Made by a program: the position numbers and the translations under genes. From Martelella alba (GTDB lineage Bacteria; Pseudomonadota; Gammaproteobacteria; Enterobacterales; Enterobacteriaceae): a DNA stretch of 64,000 nucleotides. A model generated the notes under the pieces. That model did no database searches, was not told the DNA's origin, and saw only the letters and a program-made list of their open reading frames with translations. The DNA lies in NCBI RefSeq assembly GCF_005217455.1, contig NZ_SZPQ01000023.1, positions 35,671 through 99,670 on the forward strand. Reading direction: 5' to 3'. Positions 1 through 10,720 of the stretch are shown in pieces (position 1 is the stretch's first letter; each line of letters opens with the position of its first letter).

Positions 1-1115
1 CGCTTGTCATCGTGACCGGCGTGCTATTGAGCGATATTGCCGACTATTTTGCTATTCCCGTCCCGGGCATGAGTTTCACTTTTACTTTTTTGAACACCGG
101 CATCCTGATCGCCATATTCATCAATGCCTGGCTTATCTCCGTGATTCCGCTGAAACGCCAATTGACGGCCGGTTTTTTTCTCATGGCGCTGGCGGTGCTG
201 GGGTTGATTTTCGCCAGGGACCTGCGGCTGTTTTCGGCATCAATGTTCATCCTGGGACTGGTCAGCGGGATCACCATGTCCATCGGCACCTACCTGATAA
301 CCCAGCTTTATGACGGAAGACGGCGGGGTTCCCGCCTGTTGTTTACCGATTCCTTTTTCAGTATGGGCGGCATCCTGTTTCCCATGCTGGCGGGCACTCT
401 CCTGGCGCGGCATATTGACTGGTATTGGGTTTACGCTTGTATCGGCGGCGTCTATCTGCTGATTTTCCTTCTGGCGCTGTGTTCCGATTTTCCGCCGGTC
501 GCCGAGAAAAAATCACGCCAGTCACCGTCTGATGAAAAATGGGGTATCGGCGTGTTGCTCATGGCTATCGCCGCTTTGTGCTATATCCTCGGTCAGTTGG
601 GGTTCATTTCCTGGATGCCGAAATACGCCGCCTTGCGATTTGATATGAACGCCCTTGAGACGGGCGTGCTGGTAAGCCGGTTCTGGTTCGCCTATATGGC
701 GGGTATGTGGGTTTTCAGCGCTCTGCTGCGTTTCGTGGATTTACAACGCACGGTCACCTTGCTGGCGGCGTTGTCCACTGCCGCCATGTATCTGTTCATC
801 AATGCCGACCGCCCGGAATTGCTCCGCTATTATCTGCTTTGCCTGGGTTTTGTATCCAGCGCCATTTACACCACCCTGATTACCCTGGGCTCCCAGCAGA
901 CGCGAACCAACTCGCCTAAGCTCATCAATTTCATCCTGACCTGCGGCACAGTCGGCACCATGCTGACGTTCGTGGTTACCGGACCCATTGTGGCGACCTA
1001 TGGCGAGAAAGCCGCATTATTCACTGCCAATACGCTTTATATGGCGGTGTTTGTTCTCTGTCTGCTACTGGGATTCGTTTCCAAACACCGTCTGTATGGT
1101 CATGACACGCAGTGA
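1..1115 (+). CDS. tsgA: TsgA, MFS-type transporter (5' end outside window)
   Basis: This is a major facilitator family inner-membrane protein. The reading frame is open from the first base of the window. The residues before the first in-window GTG (position 12) still match E. coli TsgA (LVIVTG), so the true start and about 20 codons lie upstream. The visible 370 or so residues are almost wholly hydrophobic, with about eleven membrane segments. They include TsgA-like stretches such as [28 protein letters not shown] and [13 protein letters not shown]. coli TsgA has about 393 residues, so the gene ends normally. TsgA was first noted for a link to tellurite and selenite; the transported substrate is not established. 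The gene converges on the DUF1127 gene across a short hairpin. Confidence 0.93.
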   Translation, partial: LVIVTGVLLSDIADYFAIPVPGMSFTFTFLNTGILIAIFINAWLISVIPLKRQLTAGFFLMALAVLGLIFARDLRLFSASMFILGLVSGITMSIGTYLITQLYDGRRRGSRLLFTDSFFSMGGILFPMLAGTLLARHIDWYWVYACIGGVYLLIFLLALCSDFPPVAEKKSRQSPSDEKWGIGVLLMAIAALCYILGQLGFISWMPKYAALRFDMNALETGVLVSRFWFAYMAGMWVFSALLRFVDLQRTVTLLAALSTAAMYLFINADRPELLRYYLLCLGFVSSAIYTTLITLGSQQTRTNSPKLINFILTCGTVGTMLTFVVTGPIVATYGEKAALFTANTLYMAVFVLCLLLGFVSKHRLYGHDTQ

Positions 1116-1123
1116 GCCCGCGC

Positions 1124-1152
1124 CGGACGCATATTAATCAATGTTGCGTCCG
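1124..1152. terminator. inverted repeat between convergent tsgA and the DUF1127 gene
   Basis: A perfect 8-bp stem (CGGACGCA at 1124-1131, TGCGTCCG at 1145-1152) encloses a 13-nt AT-rich loop. It covers the last codons of the DUF1127 gene. It has no clear T-run, so it is only a candidate bidirectional terminator. Confidence 0.4.
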
Positions 1153-1352
1153 AGGCGGATATCTTCCCGGTTCAGGCCGATATCCCGTAACTGGTCATCG
1201 TTTAATTGCAGGAGGATGGCCCGGTTGATTCGGCGGCGGCGCCACGCCTCAAGCCGGCGGAATACGCCGCTCAAAGCCGGAATAGACAGGCGCAGGCCGG
1301 GTAGCGTGAATACCGGCGTGGTCGGGTAGGCTCTGGTGATGGCTTTCATCAT
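1134..1352 (-). CDS. yjiS: DUF1127 small protein, YjiS-like
   Basis: A 72-residue basic protein whose C-terminal half carries the DUF1127 signature: an arginine-rich helix (RRLEAWRRRRINR) followed by LLQLNDDQLRDIGLNREDI. Proteins of this family are small, cytoplasmic and often stress-induced. Some alphaproteobacterial members bind RNA, but no function is proven for YjiS. The gene has a strong ribosome site (AAGGAGGA). Two adjacent ATGs (1352 and 1349) could serve as the start. It is divergent from a MocR-type regulator, and E. coli also pairs yjiS with yjiR, so the regulator probably controls this gene. That link is inference. Confidence 0.82.
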   Translation of the reverse strand: MMKAITRAYPTTPVFTLPGLRLSIPALSGVFRRLEAWRRRRINRAILLQLNDDQLRDIGLNREDIRLGRNID

Positions 1353-1404
1353 ACTTCCTCCTTGTTAAGATAACGCGCCTATGATGCTATACCGTCCATG
1401 AACC

Positions 1405-1519
1405 GTACAGATTCAGAAAAAATATTTTTTTGACATACAATACGGCTTTTTTCGTTCTGTCATGGTTTAATTTCAGTGGATCTGTACTGTAACTGCGACC
1501 CTTAACAGGATCTGTATTG
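1405..1519. promoter_or_regulatory. repeated GGATCTGTA boxes, probable YjiR operator
   Basis: The DUF1127/yjiR intergenic region holds three copies of one motif: GTACAGATTC (inverted) at 1405-1414, GGATCTGTACTG at 1478-1489 and GGATCTGTATTG at 1508-1519. The last two are direct repeats 30 bp apart. MocR-family regulators are known to bind direct repeats spaced by a few helical turns. The last copy touches the yjiR ribosome site, as expected for autoregulation. Binding by YjiR is inferred. Confidence 0.5.
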
Positions 1520-1533
1520 GGAGCAAGAGCATC

Positions 1534-2958
1534 ATGACGCGCTATGACCATCTGGCCGAAATTATCGGCGATCGTATCAAACAAGGTCTTTATACCAGCG
1601 GGGAGCGATTGCCCTCGGTGCGCGCCCTCAGCCTGGAGCATGAAGTGAGCATCAGCACCGTGCAACAGGCTTACCGGGTATTGGAGGAACGCCAGCTTAT
1701 CGAGGCGCGGCCGAAATCCGGCTATTTCGTTAGCCAGCGGCATGAGCTGGCCGCGCTGCCGGCCATGAGCAGGCCGGCGCAGCGGCCGGTGGAAATCTCC
1801 CAATGGGATTTGGTGCTGAAATTACTGCGGGCGGATCCCGCCGACGGGATGGTGCATTTGGGGATCGGCATGCCGGATATCGGCTCGCCGACCCTGAAAC
1901 CGCTGATGAAAGCCCTGAGCCGCATCGCCCTGCAACCGGACCTGCGCGGCATGTCCTATGGCGATATTTGCGGCGCGCCGGCCTTACGCGAGCAGATCGC
2001 CCGTCTGTTGGTGGACAGCGGCAACCATTTGTCCTGGGAGGACATCATGGTTACCTCCGGGTGTCATGAAGCGCTGTCCATCGCCATCCACGCCGTCTGC
2101 CAGCCTGGCGACATCGTGGCGGTGGATTCACCGAGTTTCCACGGCGTCACCCAGACGTTAAAAGCCTTTGGCATCAAGGCGCTGGAGATCCCCACCGACC
2201 CGGTCACCGGCATCAGCCTGGAAGCGCTGGCGCTGGCGCTGGAACAATGGCCGATCAAGGCCATTCAGGTGACGCCCAACTGCAACAATCCCTTGGGATA
2301 CATCATGCCGGACAGCCATAAGCAGGCATTGTTGACCCTGGCGCAGCGCTACGATACGCCCATTATCGAAGACGATGTCTACGGCGATCTGGCCTACCGC
2401 TATCCACGGCCGATAACCATCAAATCCCTGGACGAGGATGGCCGGGTATTGTTGTGCAGCTCGTTTTCCAAGACATTGGCGCCGGGCCTGCGCATCGGTT
2501 GGATAGCGCCCGGCCGCTATATGGAGCAGGCGTTGCACAAAAAATACATCAGTACCGGCGCCACAGCGCTACAGCCGCAATTGGCGGTGGCGGATTTCGT
2601 GCGCCAGGGGGGATACCAGAAGCATTTGCGCCGGATGCGGGCGCATTACCAGCGAAACTGCGACATCATGACCGCCTGGGTCAAAAGCCACTTTCCCCCG
2701 GAAACCCGGGTGAGCCGTCCGCAGGGCAGCTTTCTGCTCTGGATCGAATTGCCCGAGCGCTTCGACTCGCTGCGGCTTAACCGCCAGCTTGATCTGTTGG
2801 GCGTCCAAATCGCGGTCGGACCGATTTTTTCCGCTTCCGGAAAATACCGCCACTGTATGCGCTTGAGTTATGCGCTTAAGCTGACGCCCCGGATCGAACA
2901 GGCGGTGAAGACTATTGGCGATGCGGTTAAACAGCAACTGGACGAAATCACTCCCTGA
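1534..2958 (+). CDS. yjiR: MocR/GntR-type transcriptional regulator with aminotransferase fold, YjiR-like
   Basis: A 474-residue member of the MocR subfamily, which joins an N-terminal GntR winged helix to a C-terminal fold-type-I PLP-binding domain. The winged helix is at residues 1-70 ([29 protein letters not shown]). The PLP domain includes the schiff-base lysine motif [15 protein letters not shown], the EDDVYGDL aspartate motif and NCNNPLG. It matches E. coli YjiR (470 residues) along its whole length as remembered. The ATG follows GGGAG at a long spacing. Such proteins usually act as regulators that sense PLP or an amino-compound rather than as enzymes; the effector is unknown. The 3' end overlaps that of convergent codA by 11 bp. 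Confidence 0.88.
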   Translation: MTRYDHLAEIIGDRIKQGLYTSGERLPSVRALSLEHEVSISTVQQAYRVLEERQLIEARPKSGYFVSQRHELAALPAMSRPAQRPVEISQWDLVLKLLRADPADGMVHLGIGMPDIGSPTLKPLMKALSRIALQPDLRGMSYGDICGAPALREQIARLLVDSGNHLSWEDIMVTSGCHEALSIAIHAVCQPGDIVAVDSPSFHGVTQTLKAFGIKALEIPTDPVTGISLEALALALEQWPIKAIQVTPNCNNPLGYIMPDSHKQALLTLAQRYDTPIIEDDVYGDLAYRYPRPITIKSLDEDGRVLLCSSFSKTLAPGLRIGWIAPGRYMEQALHKKYISTGATALQPQLAVADFVRQGGYQKHLRRMRAHYQRNCDIMTAWVKSHFPPETRVSRPQGSFLLWIELPERFDSLRLNRQLDLLGVQIAVGPIFSASGKYRHCMRLSYALKLTPRIEQAVKTIGDAVKQQLDEITP

Positions 2959-4237
2959 AACTTACGGTTTCGGGCGAGTCGCCAAGATGAAGCATCGTCT
3001 GCGCCGGTCGGGTCTCGGCGATAACCCGCCCGCCACGAATGACATAGCGCGGCGCAACCTGGCGCCGCACGGCGTCAAAGCCGTTTTGCGCCGGCAAAAT
3101 GACCAGGTTGGCGCTGTGCCCGCGTTCGATGCCGTAATCGGTAAGCTGCAAAGCCTGGGCGCTATTGCGGGTGACCAGCTCCAAGCCCCGGTCGATTTGT
3201 TCGTACCCCATCATCTGACAGACATGCAGCCCCATATGCAACACCTGTAGCATATTGCCGGTACCCAGCGGATACCAGGGGTCAAACACATCGTCATGGC
3301 CGAAACAGACATTGACGCCCGCCGCCAGCAATTCTTTCACCCGGGTGATTCCGCGCCGTTTGGGATAATCGTCGAAACGCCCCTGTAAATGAATATTGAC
3401 CAGCGGATTGGCGACAAAATGGATGCCGGATATCTTCAGCAAACGAAACAACCGGGCGGTATAGGCGCCGTTGTAGGAATGCATGGCGGTGGTATGACTG
3501 GCGGTGACCCTCGGCCCGATACCGTGACGGTGCGCCAGCGCCGCCACGGTTTCGACGAAGCGCGATTGTTCATCATCAATCTCGTCGCAATGCACATCCA
3601 CCAGCCGATCGTATTTCAACGCGAGCGAAAATGCCTTGTGCAGGGATTCCACGCCGTATTCCCGAGTGAATTCGAAATGGGGAATGGCGCCCACCGCGTC
3701 GGCGCCCAGGCGCAGCGCCTCTTCCAACAATTCTTCGCCGCGCGGATAAGACAGAATGCCTTCCTGGGGGAAGGCCACCAATTGCAGGTCCAGCCAGGGC
3801 GCCGCCTCCCGTTTTACTTCGAGCATGGCTTTCAGCGCGGTCAGGCCGGCGTCGGACACATCCACATGACTGCGGACATACTGAACGCCGTTGGCAAGCT
3901 GCCATTTGAGCGTTTGCCAGGCGCGCCGCTTGACATCCTCGTGGGTGAGCGACGCTTTGCGTTGCGCCCAGCGCTCGATGCCTTCAAATAGGGTGCCGGA
4001 TTGATTCCAACTGGGCTGTCCCGCGGTCTGGGTGGTGTCCAGATGGATATGCGGCTCGACAAACGGCGGTATGGCCAGCCCGCCATCGCCGTCGAGAATA
4101 TCGTCGGCCTCCCCGGCCGTGGCCGTACCGGCGGGCGCGATGTCCCGGAACCGGCCCTGGTCGATGTCTATCCGCCACAAGCCCTCGCGCTGCGGCAGAT
4201 GGACATTGATGATTCTACGCAATGGAAGTGACGGCAT
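2948..4237 (-). CDS. codA: cytosine deaminase
   Basis: CodA hydrolyses cytosine to uracil and ammonia for pyrimidine salvage in the cytosol. The 429-residue protein (E. coli 427) belongs to the amidohydrolase superfamily. Its metal-site motifs are in order: [12 protein letters not shown] near residue 62, [23 protein letters not shown] and [15 protein letters not shown]. Similarity to E. coli CodA runs from end to end. No codB permease gene is next to it, unlike the E. coli codBA operon. It starts 9 bp after the trpS stop, on the same strand. Its ribosome site (GAGGTG) overlaps that stop, which suggests translational coupling and expression as the last gene of the aroK-dam-trpS series. Confidence 0.95.
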   Translation of the reverse strand: MPSLPLRRIINVHLPQREGLWRIDIDQGRFRDIAPAGTATAGEADDILDGDGGLAIPPFVEPHIHLDTTQTAGQPSWNQSGTLFEGIERWAQRKASLTHEDVKRRAWQTLKWQLANGVQYVRSHVDVSDAGLTALKAMLEVKREAAPWLDLQLVAFPQEGILSYPRGEELLEEALRLGADAVGAIPHFEFTREYGVESLHKAFSLALKYDRLVDVHCDEIDDEQSRFVETVAALAHRHGIGPRVTASHTTAMHSYNGAYTARLFRLLKISGIHFVANPLVNIHLQGRFDDYPKRRGITRVKELLAAGVNVCFGHDDVFDPWYPLGTGNMLQVLHMGLHVCQMMGYEQIDRGLELVTRNSAQALQLTDYGIERGHSANLVILPAQNGFDAVRRQVAPRYVIRGGRVIAETRPAQTMLHLGDSPETVSFRE

Positions 4238-4246
4238 GGACGCACC

Positions 4247-5251
4247 TCATTTGGCAATAATGAACCCCACGGCCTCGTAAACCCGATCCAGGGTGGCCCG
4301 CGCTCTGGTCCGGGCTTTGTCGGCGCCTTCTTGCATAATGCGCTCAAGCAGCGCTTCATCGGCGCGAAAATGATGATAGCGCTGCTGTAATTCTACCAGC
4401 ATGCCGGAAACCGCTTCCGCCACGGCGCCTTTCAAATGCCCATACATCTTCCCGGCGAACGCTTGTTCCAGCTCGGTTACCGGACGGCCCGTCACGCCGG
4501 ACAGGATATCCAACAAGTTGGAAACCCCCGGTTTATTTACGACGTCATAACGCACCACGGGCGGCTCATCGGAATCGGTCATGGCGCGTTTGAGTTTCTT
4601 GACCACCGATTTCGGATCTTCCAACAGCGTGATCACATTACTGCGATTTTCGTCCGATTTGGACATTTTTTTCGTCGGTTCCAGCAGCGACATCACTCTG
4701 GCGCCGGATTTGGGGATAAACGGCTCCGGCACGGTAAAAATATCGCCGTACAGGGTATTGAACCGCTGGGCGATGTCCCGGCTCAGTTCCAGATGCTGTT
4801 TCTGATCCTCGCCCACTGGCACCTGATGCGTCTGGTACAGCAGAATATCCGCCGCCATCAGCACCGGATAGCCGAACAACCCGGCATTGACGTTTTCGGC
4901 ATAGCGCGCCGATTTATCCTTGAACTGCGTCATGCGGCTCAGTTCGCCGAAATAGGTATAGCAGTTAAGCAGCCAACCCAGTTGGGTATGTTCCGGCACA
5001 TGGGACTGGACAAAAATAGTGCTTTTCTGCGGATCGATGCCGCAGGCAAGATAAAGGGCCAGCACATCCAGCGTGGCCTTCCTCAGATGCTGCGGATCCT
5101 GGCGCACGGTGATGGCGTGCAGATCGACGATACAATAAATACAATCGTAATCGTCCTGCATGTTAACCCACTGACGCAGCGCACCCATATAGTTGCCTAT
5201 GGTCAATTCGCCCGACGGCTGCGCGCCGCTGAAGACTATGGGTTTACTCAT
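4247..5251 (-). CDS. trpS: tryptophanyl-tRNA synthetase
   Basis: Class Ic aminoacyl-tRNA synthetase that charges tRNA-Trp. The protein has 334 residues, the same as E. coli, when it starts at the ATG at 5251, which is preceded by AGGAAACC. A longer upstream extension in frame has no family match. The HIGH-equivalent (TIGN, residues 17-20) and the KMSKS loop ([10 protein letters not shown]) are intact, as is [13 protein letters not shown]. The start overlaps the end of gph by 8 bp. It belongs to the conserved dam-rpe-gph-trpS gene string, whose genes are functionally unrelated but co-transcribed in E. coli. Confidence 0.97.
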   Translation of the reverse strand: MSKPIVFSGAQPSGELTIGNYMGALRQWVNMQDDYDCIYCIVDLHAITVRQDPQHLRKATLDVLALYLACGIDPQKSTIFVQSHVPEHTQLGWLLNCYTYFGELSRMTQFKDKSARYAENVNAGLFGYPVLMAADILLYQTHQVPVGEDQKQHLELSRDIAQRFNTLYGDIFTVPEPFIPKSGARVMSLLEPTKKMSKSDENRSNVITLLEDPKSVVKKLKRAMTDSDEPPVVRYDVVNKPGVSNLLDILSGVTGRPVTELEQAFAGKMYGHLKGAVAEAVSGMLVELQQRYHHFRADEALLERIMQEGADKARTRARATLDRVYEAVGFIIAK

Positions 5252-5951
5252 TGTTGGTTTCCTGATTCTCTGAAAGTGACAACCCGAGAAGGGGCAATAA
5301 ATCGGCAAAATGATCCAGCACGTAATCCGGATGGCAACTGATGATCGGTTCGCCGTAGTTGTAGCCGTAGGTCATACCGACGCTGCGGCAACCCGCCGCG
5401 CTGGCCGCAAGGATATCATTGCGCGAATCGCCCACGAACAGCAGTTCGTCCGTGTAAAGGCCAAGCTTGCCCAACACCAGATACAACGGCGCGGGATGGG
5501 GTTTTTTCACCGCCACGTCATCTCCGCCGATGATCAGCGAAAAAAACGTGTCTATGCCCAGCGATGCCAGCAACGGCGCCACAAAGGGGGTGGGTTTATT
5601 GGTCACCACGGCCATGGGTAATCCGTGCTCCGCCAGCCGCGCCAGAGTGTCCCGGACGTGCGGGAACAAGCGGCTGCCCTGCTCCACCGTGCCGGCGTAA
5701 AATCGGTCAAACAACTGGCGCGTTTCGCGGCATAACGCCGCGTCAGGCGTGGCGCCGGCCCAGCTCAGCGCACGTTCCACCAGTTTATCGGCGCCGTTGC
5801 CCACCCAGGCGGCGACCCTGGCCTGACCCGCCATTGGCAAGCCCTGCGCCCGCAAAGCCTGATCGACGGCGCTGGCCAGCCCAGGCGCGGTATCGGTCAA
5901 TGTGCCGTCCAAATCGAAGGCCAGCCCGCGGATTTTCGTCAAATCAGCCAT
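5244..5951 (-). CDS. gph: phosphoglycolate phosphatase
   Basis: HAD-superfamily phosphatase that removes 2-phosphoglycolate, formed for example during repair of 3'-phosphoglycolate DNA ends. The 235-residue protein shows HAD motif I ([14 protein letters not shown], near residue 13), motif II (VVTNKP), a motif III lysine ([10 protein letters not shown]) and motif IV ([13 protein letters not shown]). The size fits the family (E. coli 252). It overlaps rpe upstream and trpS downstream by 8 bp each, so the three genes are probably translationally coupled. Confidence 0.95.
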   Translation of the reverse strand: MADLTKIRGLAFDLDGTLTDTAPGLASAVDQALRAQGLPMAGQARVAAWVGNGADKLVERALSWAGATPDAALCRETRQLFDRFYAGTVEQGSRLFPHVRDTLARLAEHGLPMAVVTNKPTPFVAPLLASLGIDTFFSLIIGGDDVAVKKPHPAPLYLVLGKLGLYTDELLFVGDSRNDILAASAAGCRSVGMTYGYNYGEPIISCHPDYVLDHFADLLPLLGLSLSENQETNNE

Positions 5952-6621
5952 GGCGGACCCCGCTCAGCTCACGGCGCATCGCCGCAATGACCTCGCCATA
6001 ATCCGGCTGGCCGAAAATGGCGGAACCCGAGACGAACATATCCGCGCCCGCCTCCGCCACCGCCCGGATGTTTTCGACCTTAACGCCGCCGTCCACCTCC
6101 AGCCGGATATCCCGGCCGCTTTGGTCGATAAGCCGCCGGGCGCGGCGCAACTTGTCCAGGGTGCCGGGGATGAAGGATTGTCCGCCGAAGCCGGGATTCA
6201 CCGACATCAGCAAAATAATATCCAGCTCGTCCATGACATATTCCAGCCAGTCGAGCGAGGTGGCTGGATTGATCACCAACCCGGCCTTGCAGCCATGATC
6301 TTTGATGAGTTGCAGCGATCGGTGAACGTGTTCGGACGCCTCAGGGTGGAACGTGATGAAACTGGCCCCGGCGGCGGCGAAATCCGGGATGATTCCATCG
6401 ACCGGCTTAACCATGAGATGCACATCGATGGGGGCGGTAACACCGAAGTCGCGCAGCGCTTTTAATACCATCGGCCCCATGGTGAGATTGGGCACATAAT
6501 GATTGTCCATCACGTCGAAATGCACGACGTCGGCCCCCGCCGCCAAAACGCGGGCCGTGTCCTCGCCCAACCGGGCAAAGTCCGCCGAGAGGATGGATGG
6601 GGCGATCAAAAACTGTTTCAT
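5944..6621 (-). CDS. rpe: ribulose-phosphate 3-epimerase
   Basis: Rpe interconverts ribulose 5-phosphate and xylulose 5-phosphate in the pentose phosphate pathway. The 225-residue TIM-barrel protein has the expected motifs: [15 protein letters not shown] at the N-terminus, [12 protein letters not shown] and IDVHLMV with metal-binding His/Asp, [10 protein letters not shown], and LEVDGGVK near the C-terminus. The chosen ATG gives the E. coli length and follows a GGAG ribosome site; an in-frame TTG 12 bp upstream is less likely. It lies 30 bp downstream of dam. Confidence 0.97.
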   Translation of the reverse strand: MKQFLIAPSILSADFARLGEDTARVLAAGADVVHFDVMDNHYVPNLTMGPMVLKALRDFGVTAPIDVHLMVKPVDGIIPDFAAAGASFITFHPEASEHVHRSLQLIKDHGCKAGLVINPATSLDWLEYVMDELDIILLMSVNPGFGGQSFIPGTLDKLRRARRLIDQSGRDIRLEVDGGVKVENIRAVAEAGADMFVSGSAIFGQPDYGEVIAAMRRELSGVRHG

Positions 6622-6651
6622 CCGCTTCTCCAATCAGTTGAGGTGGGCCGC

Positions 6652-7485
6652 CTAGGTCACGTTGCTACCGGTGTAATGATACAGCGCCAGCAATTCGTTC
6701 ACCTTGGTACGGCCCAATATGTTCCGGCTGATGGTGCGTCGACCTTTCACCACATGGAGAATGGCGTCGCAATACCACTCACGGGTCAATAGGGTATCGT
6801 GGTTGGATATCAATACCGGTACCCGGCCTTTGACGGCCAGTTGTCTGGCCAATCGCGCCAGATTCTGCTGTTCGACATTACTGAAACTACTGGTATGGTA
6901 TGCCGTAAAGTTGGCCGTGGGCGATAACGGTACGTAGGGCGGATCGCAATATACCACCGATCCGGACTGGGCTTTCGTCAACGTCTGCTGGTAATGCTCG
7001 CAGACGAAAACGGCATCCTGGGACTTCTCCGCAAACCAGTTCAATTCGGTCTCAGGAAAGTACGGTTTCTTGTAACGTCCAAACGGCACGTTGAACTCAC
7101 CGCTCAGATTATAACGGCACAGGCCGTTGTAACAATGCCGATTCAAGTAAAGAAACAACAACGCCCGCCGATAATTATCAGCGGAGAGATTGAATTCTTC
7201 GCGTAGGGAATAGTAGGTTTGCGGCGTATTGGACTCCGCAAAAAACAGCAGGCGGGCATCGCTGATAAATTCATCGGTCCGTACCTTGACGATGTTGTAC
7301 AGATTGATGAGATCGCTGTTGATATCAGCAAGGATATATTTCTCATAATCCGTATTCAAAAACACCGAACCCGCACCAACGAAAGGTTCGATAAGGCAAT
7401 CGCCCGCCGGTAAATAACGGCGAATATCTTCTATCAGCGGATATTTACCGCCAGCCCATTTTAAAAACGCGCGGTTCTTCTTCAT
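6652..7485 (-). CDS. dam: DNA adenine methyltransferase (GATC)
   Basis: Dam methylates adenine in GATC and supports mismatch repair strand choice, replication timing and gene regulation. The 277-residue protein (E. coli 278) starts with the class alpha SAM-binding motif FLKWAGGKYPL and continues with VEPFVGAGSVF-type residues (EPFVGAGSVFLN). It carries the catalytic DPPY motif (VVYCDPPYVPLS) near residue 180. The C-terminus differs from E. coli but the family core is intact. It sits between damX and rpe as in other enterobacteria. Confidence 0.97.
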   Translation of the reverse strand: MKKNRAFLKWAGGKYPLIEDIRRYLPAGDCLIEPFVGAGSVFLNTDYEKYILADINSDLINLYNIVKVRTDEFISDARLLFFAESNTPQTYYSLREEFNLSADNYRRALLFLYLNRHCYNGLCRYNLSGEFNVPFGRYKKPYFPETELNWFAEKSQDAVFVCEHYQQTLTKAQSGSVVYCDPPYVPLSPTANFTAYHTSSFSNVEQQNLARLARQLAVKGRVPVLISNHDTLLTREWYCDAILHVVKGRRTISRNILGRTKVNELLALYHYTGSNVT

Positions 7486-7566
7486 GCCGTCGTTCGATAC
7501 TCACACATTCTTCAGAGCCGCGGATTGTACTCTGTTTATGGCAGCACATCAGCGCTAATTCAGGAA

Positions 7567-8625
7567 CTATTTATTCTGATCCTGTTTAACCTGGCCTATC
7601 TCTCTGGCCCAGGGCTTGTTTGCCCGGACATCGGCCGGCAGTTGCGCCACGGCGCTTCTGGCCTGGGCCGGGCTCGAATAGATGCCGCTGACCAGCACAA
7701 ACCAGGGTTTTCCGGAACGGCGCGTCTCATATACCCAATAAGGGTCCAGATGCTGCTTGCGGGCATAGGCGTTAAGCGTTGCCGACTGGGAGGCGCTGCT
7801 AAGCTGCAGCGTGTAAAAGTTTGATGGCGCGGACTGGATGGAGCCGGTGGCCGAACGCGGCGCATGCTGCTCAGCATATGCGCCGGCGCGCGGGGCGACG
7901 GCGTGCGCCTCCGCCGACGATGTTCTGGCCGGCGGCGCGGCGACAGGTTCCGCCCGGTGAGTGGTCGGCCTGCGGGATTCTACCGGCGCCTTCGTCTCGC
8001 TGTTTCTGCGCGTGGGCGCTTTGGCGGACGGCGCGACAGTGGCCGGCGCGGTCGGCAAAGTCGATGAGGCCCCTTCATTATTCATTTGCTCTGTCATGCC
8101 ATTGACGCGATCGCCTTGTTGCGATAGCGCATCAGCGATATTGCCCGGCAAGTCAATACGATGTTGCGGCGAATTGCCGTTGACCGGCGGCGCCACAGTG
8201 GGCTCGGCGGCCACTTGGGGCGCGTTAAGAACCTGGGGCTGCTGATTGGCGCCGTTTACCCCATTAGCCGTCCCGTTGGCAACGGCACCGCCATTAACGG
8301 TACCGTTGGCGACGCCGGGCGTCGCTTGCTCCTGACCGGCCGTCTGGCCCGGCGCCGAAGAACCGGCGGCGGGCAATGAGGACGAACCGGAAAGATCAAT
8401 ATTTTTTTCAACCGGATTTTGCCGACCTGAATCGGACTGGCTCGGCGATTTCAACGCCGAACCGACACCGATAACCACCAACAGCAATACCAAAATACCG
8501 ACACCGATCATCATGTGCTGTCTGGACATGGCGATTTTGGGAACCGAGGGGCCTTTCCGTTGACGTGAGGGGCGGCGGTCACTGCTATCGGGTCTCAGTT
8601 CTTCTTCCGAATTGAACTCATCCAT
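7567..8625 (-). CDS. damX: DamX, SPOR-domain cell-division protein
   Basis: DamX is an inner-membrane protein that binds septal peptidoglycan. The 352-residue protein (E. coli 428) has a short charged cytoplasmic N-terminus and one membrane helix at about 38-57. A long low-complexity periplasmic linker follows, rich in A, P, G, N and T, with repeated NGT/NGV units. A C-terminal SPOR domain at about 268-345 (FYTLQLSSASQ, YWVYETRRSGKPWFVLV) completes it. The shorter length comes from the linker, which is usually variable. It lies between aroB and dam. Confidence 0.93.
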   Translation of the reverse strand: MDEFNSEEELRPDSSDRRPSRQRKGPSVPKIAMSRQHMMIGVGILVLLLVVIGVGSALKSPSQSDSGRQNPVEKNIDLSGSSSLPAAGSSAPGQTAGQEQATPGVANGTVNGGAVANGTANGVNGANQQPQVLNAPQVAAEPTVAPPVNGNSPQHRIDLPGNIADALSQQGDRVNGMTEQMNNEGASSTLPTAPATVAPSAKAPTRRNSETKAPVESRRPTTHRAEPVAAPPARTSSAEAHAVAPRAGAYAEQHAPRSATGSIQSAPSNFYTLQLSSASQSATLNAYARKQHLDPYWVYETRRSGKPWFVLVSGIYSSPAQARSAVAQLPADVRANKPWAREIGQVKQDQNK

Positions 8626-8735
8626 CTACTGCTCTCCGACTGAGAGATAATCCCAGCGCCAAAGGCCCTGGGAAGGATTAAAGCGACTGAACCTGTTACT
8701 GTTCGCCGGCCCGTTCCGGGACGGCGAAAGACGTC

Positions 8736-9821
8736 TTACTTCAAACAATCATTAATCGACGCTAATACCATATCATCCGGCACGCCGGCGCGCACCTCCG
8801 ATTGACCGAGCGCCGTGGGCAGCACCAGCCGCAGCCGGCCGGCAACGACTTTCTTGTCGCGCAGCATATGCGGCAGATAGTCCTCAGCGGCCATCTCCGC
8901 GGGTCCGTTGACCGGCAGGCCAGCGCGCGCCAGCAGGGCTTTGACGCGCTTCACATCAGCGTCGCTGAACTGTTCAAGCCGACGAGCGGTATGGGCGGCC
9001 ATCATCATACCGGCCGCCACGGCCTCGCCGTGAAGCCATTTACCGTACCCCAGATGGGTTTCGATGGCGTGGCCGTAGGTATGGCCCAGATTCAGCAAGG
9101 CTCGCTGGCCGCTCTCCCGCTCGTCGGCGGCGACCACTTCCGCTTTCAGCTCGCAGCAACGGCGGATGCAATAGGCTAACGCCGCGGGTTCCAGAGCCAG
9201 TAGATCCTCAAGATGGGTCTCCAGCCAGACGAAAAATTCCCTGTCGAGGATAATGCCGTATTTGATGACTTCCGCCAGACCGGAGGAAAACTCCCGCCGA
9301 GGCAATGTCTTTAGACAGTCAAGATCGACAATCACCGATACCGGCTGGTAGAAGGCGCCGATCATGTTTTTGCCGAGGGGATGGTTCACCGCGGTTTTGC
9401 CGCCCACCGACGAATCGACCTGGGAGAGCAGCGTGGTGGGCACTTGAATAAAACGGACGCCGCGCTGGTAGCTGGCCGCGGCGAACCCCGCCATATCGCC
9501 GATTACCCCGCCCCCCAGCGCGATAATGGTGGTGTCGCGGCCGTGGGGTTTACTGAGCAGCGCGGTGAAAACCCCCTCCAGCACGGACAGGGTTTTATAT
9601 TCTTCGCCGTCGGGCAAAATCGTCTGATCGACGATAACGCCCGCGCGTTCGAGAACCGCGCGGACCGGAGGAAGGTACAGCGGCGCCAGCGTATCGTTGG
9701 TTACCACCATGACCTGATCGCCGCCCTTGAGCGGCAGGAAAGACGACGGATCGTTAAACAACCCGGGCGCAATGGTAATGGGGTAGCTGCGCTCCCCCAA
9801 TGTAACGTAAATCCTCTCCAT
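8736..9821 (-). CDS. aroB: 3-dehydroquinate synthase
   Basis: AroB catalyses the second step of the shikimate pathway: DAHP to 3-dehydroquinate, with NAD and a divalent metal. The 361-residue protein (E. coli 362) shows the NAD-binding segment ([15 protein letters not shown]), [19 protein letters not shown], the metal ligand region ([10 protein letters not shown]) and [13 protein letters not shown]. It follows aroK with a 41-bp gap, the usual aroKB arrangement. Confidence 0.97.
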   Translation of the reverse strand: MERIYVTLGERSYPITIAPGLFNDPSSFLPLKGGDQVMVVTNDTLAPLYLPPVRAVLERAGVIVDQTILPDGEEYKTLSVLEGVFTALLSKPHGRDTTIIALGGGVIGDMAGFAAASYQRGVRFIQVPTTLLSQVDSSVGGKTAVNHPLGKNMIGAFYQPVSVIVDLDCLKTLPRREFSSGLAEVIKYGIILDREFFVWLETHLEDLLALEPAALAYCIRRCCELKAEVVAADERESGQRALLNLGHTYGHAIETHLGYGKWLHGEAVAAGMMMAAHTARRLEQFSDADVKRVKALLARAGLPVNGPAEMAAEDYLPHMLRDKKVVAGRLRLVLPTALGQSEVRAGVPDDMVLASINDCLK

Positions 9822-9862
9822 GGCTGCTCAATACCCTGTTCGGCATTTCGTTGTATGCTGGA

Positions 9863-10384
9863 TCAATTGCTTTCCAGCATATGTATGATTTGGTTGGCGA
9901 CAACCTTGGCGCTTTGCTCATCGGTGCGGATGGTGACGTCGGCGATTTCTTCGTATAAAGGATTGCGTTCCCGGGCCAGCGCTTCCAGCACCTCGCGCGG
10001 CGGGGCTTCAACCTGCAACAGGGGACGTCGCTTGTCACGCTGGGTTCTGGCCAGCTGTTTTTCGATGGTGGTTTCAAGATAAACGACGACGCCGCGGGCG
10101 GAGAGGCGGTTACGTGTCTCGCGAGATTTTACTGAACCACCGCCTGTCGCCAGTACGATCCCTTGTTTTTCAGTAAGTTCGTTGATGACTTTTTCTTCGC
10201 GATCACGAAAGCCGTCCTCGCCTTCGACATCGAATACCCAGCCTACATCAGCCCCGGTGCGCCGCTCAATCTCTTGATCAGAATCGAAAAACTCCATGTT
10301 AAGTTGTTGGGCCAATTGACGGCCAATAGTGCTTTTGCCGGCACCCATAGGCCCAACCAGAAAGATATTGCGTTTCTCTGCCAT
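9863..10384 (-). CDS. aroK: shikimate kinase I
   Basis: AroK phosphorylates shikimate with ATP. The 173-residue protein starts at MAEKRN, giving the E. coli length. It is nearly identical to the E. coli sequence, including the Walker A loop GPMGAGKST, the shikimate-binding DSDQEIE and GFRDREE, and ATGGGSV. An in-frame extension of 12 codons upstream is probably not translated. It is the first gene of the aroK-aroB-damX-dam-rpe-gph-trpS series. Confidence 0.97.
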   Translation of the reverse strand: MAEKRNIFLVGPMGAGKSTIGRQLAQQLNMEFFDSDQEIERRTGADVGWVFDVEGEDGFRDREEKVINELTEKQGIVLATGGGSVKSRETRNRLSARGVVVYLETTIEKQLARTQRDKRRPLLQVEAPPREVLEALARERNPLYEEIADVTIRTDEQSAKVVANQIIHMLESN

Positions 10385-10720
10385 GTTTTCGGTGTTACTA
10401 AGATTATTCGTTAATGACAACCCGCCCCGCCGATCAAATCAGCGGCGGGACCTAAACTGAAACCTCATGAGCGATAGTGTGAGAATCAGACGAAAAATTA
10501 TCTCAACACTCGGGGTAGTTTGGCAACCGATTAAATCAATGCCCGCACCGCATGGAAGCCTGTCGAAACCGCTGAAGAAACGACGTGCGGCGCAAAAAAA
10601 ATTGCGATGCGCTTTGGGATACCCTTGTAAGCGAAATCAGGCACAGCGTCAAACTTATCGCGCGAAAAACGCATAATTTGTTTCGGCTGGCCGGCTTCAC
10701 CGCTTTCCAGACTATCAAGT
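10385..10720. other. intergenic region between aroK and hofQ
   Basis: 336 bp with no convincing gene. It should hold the aroK promoter, read leftward, and the 3' untranslated region of hofQ. Several short frames cross it, but none has a family signature or a good ribosome site. Confidence 0.6.

Noticed and set aside
1387..1803. 138-codon minus-strand frame across the yjiR promoter
   Set aside because: It crosses the regulatory repeats and the yjiR start, and its codon pattern is a complement of yjiR.
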